From Muscardinus avellanarius (taxonomy: Eukaryota > Chordata > Mammalia > Rodentia > Gliridae): a stretch of 64,000 bases of DNA. Of this stretch, positions 10,746-21,064 are shown piece after piece (position 1 is the stretch's first letter; every line of letters starts with the position of its first letter). The notes beneath the pieces are model-generated. The model ran no database searches. It was not told the origin of the DNA and saw nothing but the letters and a program-made list of their open reading frames with translations. Position numbers and translations under genes: made by a program. The stretch covers positions 126,690,603-126,754,602 of the forward strand of contig OY726557.1 of NCBI GenBank assembly GCA_963383645.1. The letters are read 5' to 3'.

Positions 10746-12221
10746 CTAAGTAACCCTGGATAGGGGTGTGGTCAGTAAGGCACAGCACGCACATTCTGTA
10801 GGCTACTTGAAGATTGTTACAGAGGAGGAGGAAGAGCTGTGTGGACTGTCATGGAGAACTCAGGTGATATATAAAGGATCATCTCACCTTGGGCTTGAAA
10901 AGATGCTGGTATTTGTATATTGTTCATATTTATGTAACTCAGTAAAGACTAGGGGGCTGAGCACCCAACGATTATCAGTGTTCACCTTAGTGAGAAGAAT
11001 TGAGGGCTAGTGAATTATTGGAGAACATGTTCACATGATGCGTGGACACATAGACAGTTTTTAGGATGTAAACTTCCCACCAGAGAAACCTCGCTTGCTG
11101 TCTTTGTTGCTTCCTTACTGCACACCTGAGTGACTTTTGTCAGGTGGGACCTGTCACTTCACCAAGTACTGTATGACCCTAAACCATGTGTGTCCCAGCT
11201 CTGGCAGTTCATCCCTCCCTGTGGGATGCACATCTGTGAGATGCTGATTAGGTGCAAGTGGCTGCAGTGGGCAGCTCTGGGGCATGTGGGGAGCTCCTCC
11301 CTCCTGGAGGTGTGTGTGGAGGAGCTCCTCCCTTCTGGAGGGTGTGTGTGGCCTCTGGGATGGGCTGTGCGAGGTCGGCATGCTCTAGAGGGCAGGAGGC
11401 GGATGTTGTGGTCCAGGTGAGGTTGATGGTGTGGATTAGGCGAGCAGTAGCCTAGCCAGTTGAGCTTTGTTAATGGGACAGGGAAATGTGAAGGAGTCCA
11501 CAGGAGTGGTGTCATCAGTGGGGGCCCCCCAAAGTGGGCAGATGCTCTACTCTCCCCTCTGGGTACTTCAGAACTCCTGATGCCAGCCTGCCAGGGCCCC
11601 CTCTGGGCTTGGGAGGACCATGGAATGTTGGTAAGCTGAGTGATTTCAAGGTAGAAAAGTCCCTGCCACCAAGCCACCAAGTCTAATTCCTGATGCAGAA
11701 TACGACTCTGTCCTTTTCCCTGGCTGAGTGATTGGCCCATGACTCCCTTCCCCTACCACCTTGGCTCAGAGCATCCCTGAGTGGTGTCTTCTCCCTTCAC
11801 CAGCCAAACCAAGAGCAGAGGCCCTCTGTTCAATTCTATGTTGAGACCCAGGGTTCCCTGAGACCAAGAGAAGCCATTGCATTCACAGCCTCTTCAGAAA
11901 CGAAGGCATCTGGGGTCCTGAGATGTAGCCACCACCACAATACTCATGTGTCCCTCCTCTCTCTGTGTCTCTCAGATAGATCAAGGTCCCAGGACTCTGC
12001 TCTTTCTAGGCTCCAGTCAGCAAAAAAGTCCGCTTGCTTGGGACCAGTGGGTGGAGGCAGATTGCACACAGCTGGTGCCGCCTCATCGCCTGACCCTGGC
12101 TGGCTGCGATGGCAGCTTGATTCTGTCATCCACTCCTGACACCCTCCTCTCAGTGGTAATAACCTAGAACCCTAGTCCTGGGCTACCCCCACAGGGATGT
12201 CTCCTGGGCCTTTTCTTTTTT
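10746..12221. other. SINE-free unique intronic block
   Basis: About 1.5 kb without any young repeat. It contains a 31-bp tandem duplication at 11291-11352. Open frames on both strands (to 193 codons on the minus strand) lack recognisable domains and overlap one another, so no gene is called. Confidence 0.5.
11291..11352. repeat. 31-bp tandem duplication with GGAGCTCC palindromes
   Basis: Two copies of gagctcctccctcctggagg plus gtgtgtgtgg, starting at 11291 and 11322. They differ at a few bases, and each starts within a ggagctcc palindrome. Confidence 0.75.
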
Positions 12222-12416
12222 TGGTACTGGGGATTGAACTCAAGGGCATTCTACCTCTCAGCTACACCCCCAGCCCTATTTTAATTTTTTTTTGAAACAA
12301 GATCACACTAAGTTTCTGAGGGCCCCACTAAGTTGCAGAGGCTGGCTTTGAACTTGTGATTCTCTTGCCTCAGCCTCCCAAGTACTGGGATTACAGGTGT
12401 GCACCACCATGTCTCG
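12222..12416 (-). mobile_element. B1-dID SINE
   Basis: Reverse full dimer from ggtactggggattgaactc to gtgcaccaccatgtc. It is the only SINE between 10.75 and 14.68 kb. Confidence 0.9.
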
Positions 12417-14677
12417 TTTATCCTGAGCCTTTGGTCATCTCCTTTCCCACCACATACCCCATGGCAGAGTCTAGAGATGCTTCCTTGAGACCTGTCACCC
12501 ACGCTCCTCTCTTGGTGAACTAAGCAAATGACTGTAGGAAGGAAGCTGAGAGCTCTTGTAGTCTAGTCTGCTCAACCCGCAAATAGTTTATTCCTGCATG
12601 TGGGGAAGGAGAGTGTTCACAGGTCTAAGCCAGGACTGTCACCCAGCTGTTCCATACCCTCTTGACAGGTCACCTCTCCATCTCTGTTCAAGGAAACTTT
12701 GCCAAGTTTCATAATCCTCACCACCACCCTACAGTAGCATTTCCCATTGCTAAAGGACCATCACCCCTGGGGCTGCATTCAGAGTTACCAGGTTTGCTTG
12801 GCAGCCAGGAGATCCCAGGGTGCTGCCACCAGGTCCTGTCATCTACCTTCCTCCACTGTCTCCCAGACTTAGAGGACCGAGGGGAGGGAGAGCTGGTGCC
12901 GAGAACTTGTACGGGGAAATTGTACGGGGATCCCGTCACCTCCAGGTCTTGCTAAAGTCAGTCTGCCTCTCCTCTGTCTCCAGTAGAGCCTCTGTGCTTT
13001 TGTGGAGACAGGTCATTAGTGGTTGGATCTCTGCTGTGGAGTGAGTGGGTGAAGCATTGAGCAGGATCCAGACCACACCCTTCCACTGGGTTTATCCTTG
13101 AGCCAGCACCCCAGCAAGGATGGTTTTATATATCCAGAGCAACCCTGAAGTGTGAGACAGTGAGCACCCCACTGGAGCCTGCCACAAAAGGGTGCCTTGA
13201 GATTTGCCATGGCCAGCCTCCCCTCACCCACTGGCCGGGCCTGTCGGGCCCAGGAGAGTGTTGCCAAGCCAGGGGAGACCCTCCTGCCTGCGGTCTTTTT
13301 TGAGAGTCCTTGCCTGATACCTTGCAGGTCCAGAAGTGGCAATCCAGTTCATCGCCTGACTGGCTGTGCCTGGTCCTTGTGGAGGAGAAGAGGAGGGTGG
13401 GTTTCACACTCAGATCATATTTGGCTACGTCTTCTCCTGTCTGCACATCTGGGTCACATAAGTGGGAACTGGCTCATGATAATGAAAGGAGAGCAAAAGC
13501 CACAGACAGAGCCATAGAAATGACCTCATTCTGTAGAAGTTATCCGCTATGGCTGGAAAGCTGTCTTGTTTGAACATGTGTATGGGAAGGAGAGCAGACT
13601 GTCTGTGGTTTGCATTTTCATGTTTCATGTGCTGCAGCCTTTTCCTGGGGATTTGGCTGAGCTAGCTTTGGCGGAGAGCAGAGAGGCAGCTGCTCTTAAC
13701 TTTCCTTTGGATTGCCCTGCCTCCCATCTCTGAGAGTGGTTGGGCTTTTGGGGACAAGGGTGGCTTTATTTTTTGGAGAAGGCTTTGCAGGAGATCCTCA
13801 GGGTCTGGGCCAACAAGACAGAGCCTTCCTAGCCAGGGCCAGCCTGCTCATCTGGGCTGCAGAGGGAAGGAGCATGTGTGTGCAGGGCTGCTGTTCAGAT
13901 GGGGTGCATCAGTATGACCATTCCCACTGCTAGGACATTCCTGTGGATAGACCCTGAACCCCACGGGGGCTGGAAACACTGCCACCAGGCCTCTCTCCTG
14001 AAGCCTCCGCACCTCACGCCTCTTGCCCCATGATCTCATACTGTCATACTTCGCTGGGGGTAGGGGTGGGGATGGCACCACAACCCTAGGTCAAAGCAGC
14101 CATTGTTCCCAGGGGCCTCTCTCCACCCCTGTGCTCACTCTGGGCCTGTTCTCTGGCAGCACCTCGTACCCTAACAAGGTGTCCTCAGACAGCCCTGCAG
14201 GGCCCAGGGAGTAGGGCTGTCCTGCCTACACTCCCTGGGAAACACCACAGCAAGACAGGCACAACAGTTGCCCTCGCTGCGCACTCCGCCCCCAGCTGCA
14301 GTCCCGGACGCACTGGCACCTCATTATATGCTTCGCTTTGGGACAGCTATTTATGTGTCTCTAGAGGGGTTGGAACTGTCCATGTTTCTCCTATCTGAAG
14401 AACTGCTTTTGGAAAACATGACTACAGCATAGCTTATTTAGGGAAAAGAGGGGAAGAACATAGCTCGGTGGAATGGGGAATGGAGGATTGGACAGAGACA
14501 GCAGATTGCCTGGTTCTAGTCCCAGCTCTATCTAGCACTTAATAGATGTGTGATGTTGAGCCAGTTGATTAACCACTCTGGGGTTCAGTTTTAAGGGGTA
14601 GCTTTTCTGTTTTTAATATCGTTGTTACACAACTGATCCATGCTTGTTTTAGATAATTTGTAAAATACTCAGAATAT
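12417..14677. other. SINE-poor unique intronic block
   Basis: About 2.2 kb of mainly unique, GC-moderate sequence. About 14480-14610 is a + strand MIR (cctggttctagtcccagctctatc...). No exon is recognised. The block may hold conserved regulatory sequence, but I see no decisive motif. Confidence 0.5.
14480..14610 (+). repeat. MIR fragment
   Basis: gattgcctggttctagtccc, agcacttaatagatgtgtga and accactctggggttcagttt match the MIR core order. Confidence 0.65.
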
Positions 14678-14852
14678 TTGGGTGTGGTGGCACACACTTG
14701 TAATCCCAGTACTTGGGAGGTTGAGACAAAGGATTGCAGGTTTGCGGGCAGCCTCAGCTACTTAGTGAAACCCAGTTTCAAAATTAAGAATAAAAAATAG
14801 GGGTGGGAGTGTAGCTCAGAGGTAGAAGGCCCCTGGGTTCAACCCCAGTTCT
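14678..14852 (+). mobile_element. B1-dID SINE
   Basis: Dimer from ttgggtgtggtggcacac to ttcaaccccagttctgc. Confidence 0.86.
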
Positions 14853-15009
14853 GCAAATAAATTAATTAAAATAAAACACTCAAAATAATGTTTAGTTACT
14901 TTATTGTTTTGTAAATTATAGTTATATATAACTCCACTGCCCAGAGATGATCTCTTTTTTGTATCTTGAGTATGTCCTTTCAGACATCTTTCAAATATGC
15001 ATTTGCAGT

Positions 15010-15021
15010 TACACACACACA

Positions 15022-15065
<44 letters not shown>
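15010..15065 (+). repeat. (CA)n microsatellite
   Basis: About 27 dinucleotide units with one interrupting 'ta'. It is not attached to a SINE tail. Confidence 0.92.
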
Positions 15066-15066
<1 letters not shown>

Positions 15067-15249
15067 ATAACTATCTTCTATATCCTGTATCCTGAGAGTG
15101 AGCTCTGGGCCAAGGACTGTTTTAGGCACCCAGGATACACGACCAGGTTTCTGCTGTCAAGGATTTTGTGTTCATTCAGTTGGGTGGCCCTAACAGAACA
15201 AGCAGATGAATGTACCAAGAAGCAGTGAACAGCTGAAAAGAAAAATAGA

Positions 15250-15474
15250 GCCGGGCGTGGTGGCACATGCTTATAATCCCAGCATTCGGGAGGCTGAGAC
15301 CTGGAGGATCACAGTTCGTGAACAGCCTCAGCTACTTAGTGAGGCTCTCTGCAACTAAGTGAGACCCAGTTTCAAAATAAAGAATAAAGAATAGGGCAGG
15401 GGGTATAGCTTGGAGGTCAAATCCCCCTGGGTTCCATCCCCAGACCCGCAAAAAAAAAAAAAAAAAAAAAAAAA
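15250..15474 (+). mobile_element. B1-dID SINE with long poly-A
   Basis: Dimer with left half gccgggcgtggtggcacatgc and a pure A tail of about 25 bases (15450-15474), suggesting recent insertion. Confidence 0.9.
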
Positions 15475-15478
15475 ATAG

Positions 15479-15655
15479 AGCCAGGAGTGGTGGCACATGT
15501 TTGTAATCCCAGTACTTGGGAGGCTGACACAAGAGGATCGCAGGTTCGAGGACAGCATTACCAAGTAGTGAGAGTGAGACCCTGTTTCTAAATATAAATA
15601 GGTCTGGGGTGTAGCTTAGAAATAGAATGCCCCTGGATTCAATCCTCAGTACCTC
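15479..15655 (+). mobile_element. B1-dID SINE
   Basis: Dimer directly after the preceding poly-A. Its own tail is the GAAA array that follows. Confidence 0.86.
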
Positions 15656-15706
<51 letters not shown>

Positions 15707-15728
15707 ATTTCTTTCTGAAAGAAAGAAA

Positions 15729-15775
<47 letters not shown>

Positions 15776-15776
15776 A
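15656..15776 (+). repeat. Compound (GAAA)n-(GAT)n microsatellite
   Basis: About 12 GAAA units, then gaatttctttctgaaagaaag, which is a short inverted repeat, then about 15 GAT units. Open frames of poly-Met or poly-Ser here are artefacts of the repeat. Confidence 0.92.
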
Positions 15777-15777
15777 G

Positions 15778-15950
15778 GGCCTGGCATAGTGGCATTTGCC
15801 TGTCATCCCAGCTACTCAGAAGACTGAGGCAGGAAGATTGTAAGTCCAAATCCAGCTTGGGAAACTTGGCAAGACCTTGTCTCAGAATAAAAGGGCTGGA
15901 GATATATAGCTCAGTGGTAGAGGGCCCCTGGGTTCAGTGCCCAGTACCAC
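15778..15950 (+). mobile_element. B1-dID SINE
   Basis: Dimer with 'ctactcagaagactgaggc' in the left half and 'agctcagtggtagagggcccc' in the right half. Confidence 0.83.
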
Positions 15951-16335
15951 AAAAAAGAGAGAAAGAAAGCATTGGAAGAGAGGCGCATGGGTTTCTGGTT
16001 CCCAGGGGGTGTTTGAATGCTCACCTGTTTCCTTTAAAGCATTCTAACAATAACAGTAAAGGAATGTCCTTGAAGAAAGCCCATAAATATTAAGAGGAAG
16101 TAGAGGAGGTGACAAAATTTTCAAACATAGGAAGCAAAGGGAGGAGGGAAAACTGACTTAACAGATCAAAGAGAGGCCTAAAAGGCTAAGAAATTTACAA
16201 AGGAAGGAAGGGAAAGAAATTTGGAGAAAAAATTTATAAAGGAAAAAGAAAGTTTCAAAAGCTATTATTAATCTCAGAAAAATGATATATCAAATGGGTA
16301 AGGGTAAAATGTTGTCAATAAGAATTTCAAAGACA
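15951..16335. other. Unique purine-rich intronic stretch
   Basis: A/G-rich with no recognised feature. It may be an old LINE remnant. Confidence 0.4.
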
Positions 16336-16525
16336 GTCTGGTGGTGCATGCTTGTAATCCCAGTACTGGGAGGCTGAGACAGAAGGATCACAGGTTCAAG
16401 GACAGCCTCAGAAAGTAGTGAGACTCATCAACCTAACCAGACCCTTTATTAAAAATAAAGATAGAAAGTGGGGCTGGAGATATAACTTGGAGATAGAATA
16501 TCCCTGAGTTCAATCCCCAGTACCA
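16336..16525 (+). mobile_element. B1-dID SINE
   Basis: Dimer ending tgagttcaatccccagtacc. Confidence 0.85.
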
Positions 16526-16584
16526 AAAGAAAAGAAAAATGATTTCATTTTAAAATTCTTATACAGCAGAAAGAAAAAAAAAGC

Positions 16585-16701
16585 AGCCAGATATGATGGT
16601 GTGTCCCAGTCCTTGGAAGGCTGAGACAGGAGGTTCATTGGTTCATGGCCAGCCTCAGCAACTTAAGCCATCTTCAGCTTAGTGAGACCGTGTGTGTGTG
16701 T

Positions 16702-16740
<39 letters not shown>

Positions 16741-16966
16741 AGTTATTGAGGATGGAACCCAGGGGCATTCTACCTCCAGGCTATACCCCCAGCGCTATTT
16801 TATTTTTGTTTTGAAACATGGTCTTGCTAGGTTGATGAGAGTCTCACTACTTGCTGAGGCTGTCCTGGAACCTGCAATCCTCTCTCCGCTTCCCAAGTCC
16901 TGGGATTACAAGTGTGTGCTACCACAGCTGGCTGTGAGACCTTATTTCAAAAAATAAAAAAGAATA
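16585..16966 (+). mobile_element. B1-dID SINE split by an inserted SINE
   Basis: Left half at 16585-16689, continuing at about 16934-16966 (gtgagaccttatttcaaaaaataaa). The interruption is the reverse-strand element at 16690-16933. Confidence 0.75.
16690..16933 (-). mobile_element. Inserted B1-dID SINE with (CA)n tail
   Basis: Reverse dimer whose 3' tail is a CA repeat (TG on + strand, 16690-16738). It is flanked by gtgagacc direct repeats at 16682 and 16934. Confidence 0.8.
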
Positions 16967-16967
16967 A

Positions 16968-17163
16968 GAGCTGAGCGTGGTGGCGCACACTTATAATTCC
17001 AGTACTTTGGGAGGCGAGACAGAGGGATCACAGGTTCACCGCCAGCCTCAGCAACTTAGTGAAGCCTTCTGCAGTTAGTGAGACCTTGTTTCAAAATAAA
17101 AAATAAAATAGGGCCAGGGGTTTAGCTCAGGTAGAATGCCCCTGGGTCCAACCTCCAGCACCA
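16968..17163 (+). mobile_element. B1-dID SINE
   Basis: Dimer from gctgagcgtggtggcgcac to tccaacctccagcacc. Confidence 0.85.
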
Positions 17164-17174
17164 AATAAAATAAA

Positions 17175-17346
17175 AGCCAGGCATGGTGGTACACATTTGT
17201 AATCCCAATACTTGGGAGGCTGAGACAGGAGAATCAGAGGTTCAAGGACAGCCTCAGCAAGTAGTCAGACCATCATCAACCTAGTGAGACCCTGTTTTGA
17301 AATAAAAATAATAGGCTGTGGGTATAGTATAGTTCAGAGGTAGTGC
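17175..17346 (+). mobile_element. B1-dID SINE broken at the right half
   Basis: gccaggcatggtggtacaca to atagttcagaggtagtgctt, then interrupted by a pyrimidine tract. Confidence 0.78.
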
Positions 17347-17365
17347 TTGCGCCTGCACCCGCACA

Positions 17366-17452
17366 CTTCTCCTTCTCTCCCTCCCCCCTCCCCCTCCCCC
17401 TCCCCCCTCTCTTTCCCTCTCCCTCTCCCTCTCCCTCTCTCTTTCTCTTTCT
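17366..17452 (+). repeat. Pure polypyrimidine tract (CCCTCT/CCCCCT)n
   Basis: About 85 bases of C and T only, with mirror-like subrepeats, capable of triplex (H-DNA) formation. The minus-strand Arg/Glu/Gly open frame is a shadow of it. Confidence 0.88.
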
Positions 17453-17658
17453 TTTGGTACTAGGGATTAAATGCAGGGGTATTCTACATGGGCTCCATCC
17501 CCAGTACCACAAAAGAAAAATAAGTAAAATAAAGTAGGACTTGGGATGTAGTTCAGATGGGGGTTCATTCTCTTGTGCCAAAAACAAAACAAAATACAAA
17601 AATAAAAGGGCTGGGATTATAGCTGAGAGTTGGAATGCCTCTGGGTTCCACTCTTAGT

Positions 17659-17693
<35 letters not shown>
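17453..17693 (+). mobile_element. Cluster of SINE right-half fragments and (CA)n
   Basis: A reverse right-half end (ggtactagggattaaatgc, 17455-17488), a forward end (ccatccccagtaccac), then forward right halves at 17529-17585 and 17600-17660, the latter ending in CA repeats to 17693. The order is rearranged and I cannot resolve it fully. Confidence 0.6.
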
Positions 17694-17696
<3 letters not shown>

Positions 17697-17785
17697 TTCT
17701 AGAAAGAAAATGGGGGAGAAAGTCATCAAAGAAATAAATCAAGACCGTTTCCTAGGATTGAAGATGATTTTAGAGCTCCCTGTTG
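17694..17785. other. Short unique intronic stretch
   Basis: Nothing recognised. Confidence 0.4.
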
Positions 17786-17818
17786 GGGTGATGGTGCATG
17801 CCTATAATCCCAGCATTT
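17786..17818 (+). mobile_element. SINE left-end fragment
   Basis: atggtgcatgcctataatcccagcattt, cut off by the next SINE. Confidence 0.6.
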
Positions 17819-18000
17819 AGCCAGGCATGGTGGCACACACTTGTAATCCCCGCGCTTGGGAGACAGAGTAAGGAGGATCGCACAGGTTTGAAGCCAGCCT
17901 CATTGGCTTAAGAGACCCTGTTTCCAAATAAAAAATAAAAAAAAAAATAGGCCTGGGAGTGTAGCCTGGAGGCAGAAGGGTTCCATCTCCCCCCCCCCCA
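17819..18000 (+). mobile_element. Young-subfamily B1-dID SINE
   Basis: Carries the diagnostic 'taatccccgcgcttggga', 'ggcttaagagaccctgtttcc' and 'gtctgggagtgtagcctggaggcagaagggttcc' changes. Confidence 0.85.
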
Positions 18001-18012
18001 CACACACACACA

Positions 18013-18208
18013 CAATCCCAGCATTTGGGAGGCCAAGACAGGAAGATCACCGTTAGAGGACAGGCTTGGCTACTTAATGGGGCCCTTTGCAACTCAGTGA
18101 GACCCTGTGTTTTTTTGTTGTTTTTTTTTTTTTAAAGAATAAAAAATAGGCCTGAGGGTGTAGCTCAGCAGTAGAGTGCCCCTGGGTTCCATCCCCAGTA
18201 CCAAAACA
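18013..18208 (+). mobile_element. B1-dID SINE
   Basis: Common subfamily dimer with a T-rich linker interruption (gtttttttgttgtttttttt) near 18107-18132. Confidence 0.83.
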
Positions 18209-18222
18209 ACAACAACTCCCCT

Positions 18223-18320
18223 AAGCCAGGTGTTGTGGGAGTCTGGGACAGAAGGATTACAGGTTTGAGACCAGCCTCAGCAACTTAGCAAGACCTTGTT
18301 TCAACCCCTAGTACCAAAAA
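18223..18320 (+). mobile_element. Internally deleted B1-dID SINE
   Basis: The head jumps to 'gtctgggacagaaggattac', and the end joins 'ttgtttcaacccctagtacc'. Confidence 0.7.
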
Positions 18321-18505
18321 AAGTAATAAATGAAAGAGAGAGAGAGTGCGCGTGCATGCGTGTGCTCCTCCCCCCCCCCCAGCAGTTTATGGACAGACAA
18401 GATTCCATTACCAATTTTACTAACATGTACAGGGTAGGGGTTCACAGAGGGAAATACACCAGGTGTCGTGTGCCTGCATGTATGTATCACTTTTTTTTTT
18501 TTTTT

Positions 18506-18920
18506 CACGGTACTGGGGATGGAACCCAGGGGCATTCTACCTCTGAGCTACACCCCTAACCCTATTTTTAGTCTTTTTAGTTTTTGAATCAGGGTCTCAC
18601 TGAGTTGCGAAGGGCCTCGCTAAGTAGCTGAGGCTGTCCGCGAACCACGATCCTCCTGTCTCAGCCTCCCGAATGCTGGGATTACAAATGTGCACCGTGC
18701 CGGGCGTGGTGGCTCACGCTTGTAATCCCTGCGCTCTAGAGGCAGAGACAGGAGGATCGCACAGGTTTGAAGCCAGCTGCGCTGGCTTAAGAGACCATGT
18801 TTCAAAATATAAATAGGTCTGGGAGTGTAGCCCAGAGGTAGAAGGGCTTCCAGGAACCCCAGTACCACCAAATAAATAAATAAAAATAAAAACAAGTGTG
18901 CACCACCACGCCAAGCTGTA
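18506..18920 (-). mobile_element. B1-dID SINE interrupted by a young SINE
   Basis: Reverse dimer at 18506-18695, resuming at 18892-18917 (acaagtgtgcaccaccacgccaagctg) after the insertion. Confidence 0.85.
18696..18891 (+). mobile_element. Young-subfamily SINE inserted into older SINE
   Basis: gtgccgggcgtggtggctca... to ...gggcttccaggaaccccagtaccacc plus an AAAT tail. Flanked by 13-bp direct repeats (acaaatgtgcacc / acaagtgtgcacc) at 18683 and 18892. Confidence 0.88.
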
Positions 18921-19643
18921 TGTATCGCTTTGCATCTCACGTTGATGTATAATTACAAGGCACCAATAAAAGCATTAAAGAAAGAGCCCAGCAGTTACCC
19001 AGTACAATGGATGGAAATATACCTGCTCCTAGACCCATCAACATGATCATGACACTGGGGACAGAAAAAAAACAAAACTCACTGCTAAGACTGGGAATCA
19101 GAATGACTTGAGACTGCTCAGCAGCAGCACTGGGACATTGTTGGTCATTGCTGCCCATCCTAGAATTCTTCAGCCAACATTTTAAAAGTGTGACAATAAA
19201 GACATTTTGAAGTGTTCCAAGCCTCGAAATGTAACTCCCTTGTACTGTCACTCAGGAAGCTCCTGGAGTTGTGCTTTGGCTCAGTGGGTCTTGATGTGTG
19301 GTCCTTGGACCTGCAGCTTGGCGCCACCTGGGAACCTGTTAGACTAGCCGACTCCGGCTCCACCCTGGACCTCCCAAAGCAGGTAGTTCTGCCACATGCT
19401 GAAGTTTGCATGAGTTTGTGGGCTGAAAAATGTTAGTTACATTAGCATGTTGATTAAGATGCATATCTTTTACAAACAGCAAATGGAAATAAAAGATTCA
19501 CAATTTACAAATCTGATAATCCTGTGTTGTTGCCAGTAGTTAGAAGAGATATTTAATCCTCTTATCTGGGAAAAACTATCTTCAAAATGCAGTTTCTCTT
19601 TTATTTTCACTAATAAAAGTTGAGCTTTAAAAGGATTCTGCTG
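18921..19643. other. Mostly unique intronic stretch
   Basis: Holds a MER5-like fragment (next entry) and otherwise no recognised feature. Confidence 0.45.
19278..19380 (+). mobile_element. MER5-like hAT-Charlie fragment
   Basis: cttgatgtgtggtccttgga, then gcgccacctgggaacctgtt, then ggctccaccctggacct follow the order of the ancient MER5A DNA transposon. Confidence 0.65.
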
Positions 19644-19832
19644 CCAGACGTGGTGGTGCACGCTTGTAATCCCAGTATTTGGGAGGTTAAAACAGGAGGA
19701 TCACAGGTTCGCAGCCAGCCTCAGCTACTGAGGCCCTCCACAACTTAGTTAGACCCTGTTTCCAAATAAGAAATAAAAAAAATTGGGCTGGGGGTACAGT
19801 GCCTCTGGGTTCAATCCCCAGTACCAAAAAAA
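19644..19832 (+). mobile_element. B1-dID SINE
   Basis: Dimer with a right half shortened by loss of the 'tagctcagaggtagaatg' segment. Confidence 0.83.
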
Positions 19833-19854
19833 GGGGTGGAGTGGGGATTCTGCA

Positions 19855-20050
19855 TAGCTGGGTGTAGTGGTGTTCACTTGTAATCTGAGTACTTGGGAGG
19901 CTGCTGGGACAGGAGGATCACAGGTTTGAGGACAGCCTTATTAAGTAGTGATATTCTTACCAACCTAGCAAGACTCTGTTTCAAATAAAAATAAAATGAT
20001 AGTATAACTCAGAGGTAGAATACCCCTTGGGTTCAATCCCCAGTGGCACA
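19855..20050 (+). mobile_element. B1-dID SINE
   Basis: Dimer from agctgggtgtagtggtg to ttcaatccccagtggc. Confidence 0.83.
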
Positions 20051-20415
20051 TATACACATAAAAATTCTGCTTATTTTCACTTTAGTGTTACATATGCAAG
20101 CTGATGCATTTTCTAGAGGTCAACATTAGTGGTAAATAAAGTATAATACACATCCAGATGTTCCTCTACTACAGTGAGGATATACTCTGATAAACCCCTT
20201 GTAAATTGAAAGCATTATTAAGTGAAAAGTGCATTTCGTACACCTCACCTACCAAACCTCATAGTTTAGGGAGTCTTGATGGTGGTTTCTTGTAATTGCA
20301 TGGTTGACTGGGAGCCATGGTTCAACAGTCAAACCGTTATGTGTCAATGACTATAGTTCCTTTACTGAGCAAGGCGTTCAAAGAGTGCCAGATGTGTATT
20401 CACATTACATGTCTA
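20051..20415. other. Unique intronic stretch
   Basis: AT-rich; nothing recognised. Confidence 0.4.
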
Positions 20416-20540
20416 AGCCAGATGCAGTGATGTACACCTATAATCCTCGTACTTGAGAGGCTGAGACAGGAGAATTGCAGGTTTGCAGCAGTTAGCAAGA
20501 CCTTCAGTAATATGAGAGTCTGTTTCATAATTAAATATAA
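20416..20540 (+). mobile_element. B1-like left half
   Basis: agccagatgcagtgatgtac... to an A-rich end; no right half. Confidence 0.75.
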
Positions 20541-20712
20541 AGCCAGACATGGTGGTGCATAACTGTAATCCCATTACTTGGAAGCCTGGGACAGGAGGAT
20601 CACAAGTTTGAGGCCAGGCTCAGCAACTTAGTGAGACCCTGTTTCAAAATAAAATTGGGCTAGGGGTGTAGCTCAGAGGTTGAATGCCATTGGGTTCAAT
20701 CCCCAGTACAAA
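20541..20712 (+). mobile_element. B1-dID SINE
   Basis: Dimer from agccagacatggtggtgc to ttcaatccccagtac. Confidence 0.84.
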
Positions 20713-20725
20713 AAGAAAAAATTAG

Positions 20726-20790
20726 GATAGGTCTGGGGGTGTGGCTCAGAAGTAGAATATCCCTGGGTTCAATCCCTAATACCCCAACAC
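20726..20790 (+). mobile_element. ID-like right half
   Basis: ataggtctgggggtgtggct to ttcaatccctaatacc. Probably the remaining right half of the 20416 element after the 20541 copy inserted in it. Confidence 0.68.
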
Positions 20791-20895
20791 ACAGCATAGG
20801 TATGATCATTTACTGCGTTCACATAATAGATTATAGGCATTAGTACTTCAGTTTTATGCTGTGTGAATCTTTGTAGGTTTTAAATTTTCAGTTGA

Positions 20896-21020
20896 CACAA
20901 AAATTGTATATATTTATAGGGTGCATGTAATGTTGTTTTGGTTTGTTTGTTTGTTTGTTTGTTTGCAACACTGGGGATTGACCCTAGGGGCATTCTACCT
21001 TTGAACTACTCCCCCAGCCC

Positions 21021-21064
<44 letters not shown>

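Noticed and set aside
11159..11740. 193-codon minus-strand open frame in the SINE-poor block
   Set aside because: No recognisable domain; competing frames on the other strand; no splice context identified.
15010..15065. Regularly spaced repeats that might look like an array
   Set aside because: Simple microsatellites, not CRISPR; the genome is mammalian.
15332..15827. Frames with poly-Ile, poly-Met or poly-Ser runs
   Set aside because: Translations of the GAAA/GAT microsatellite.
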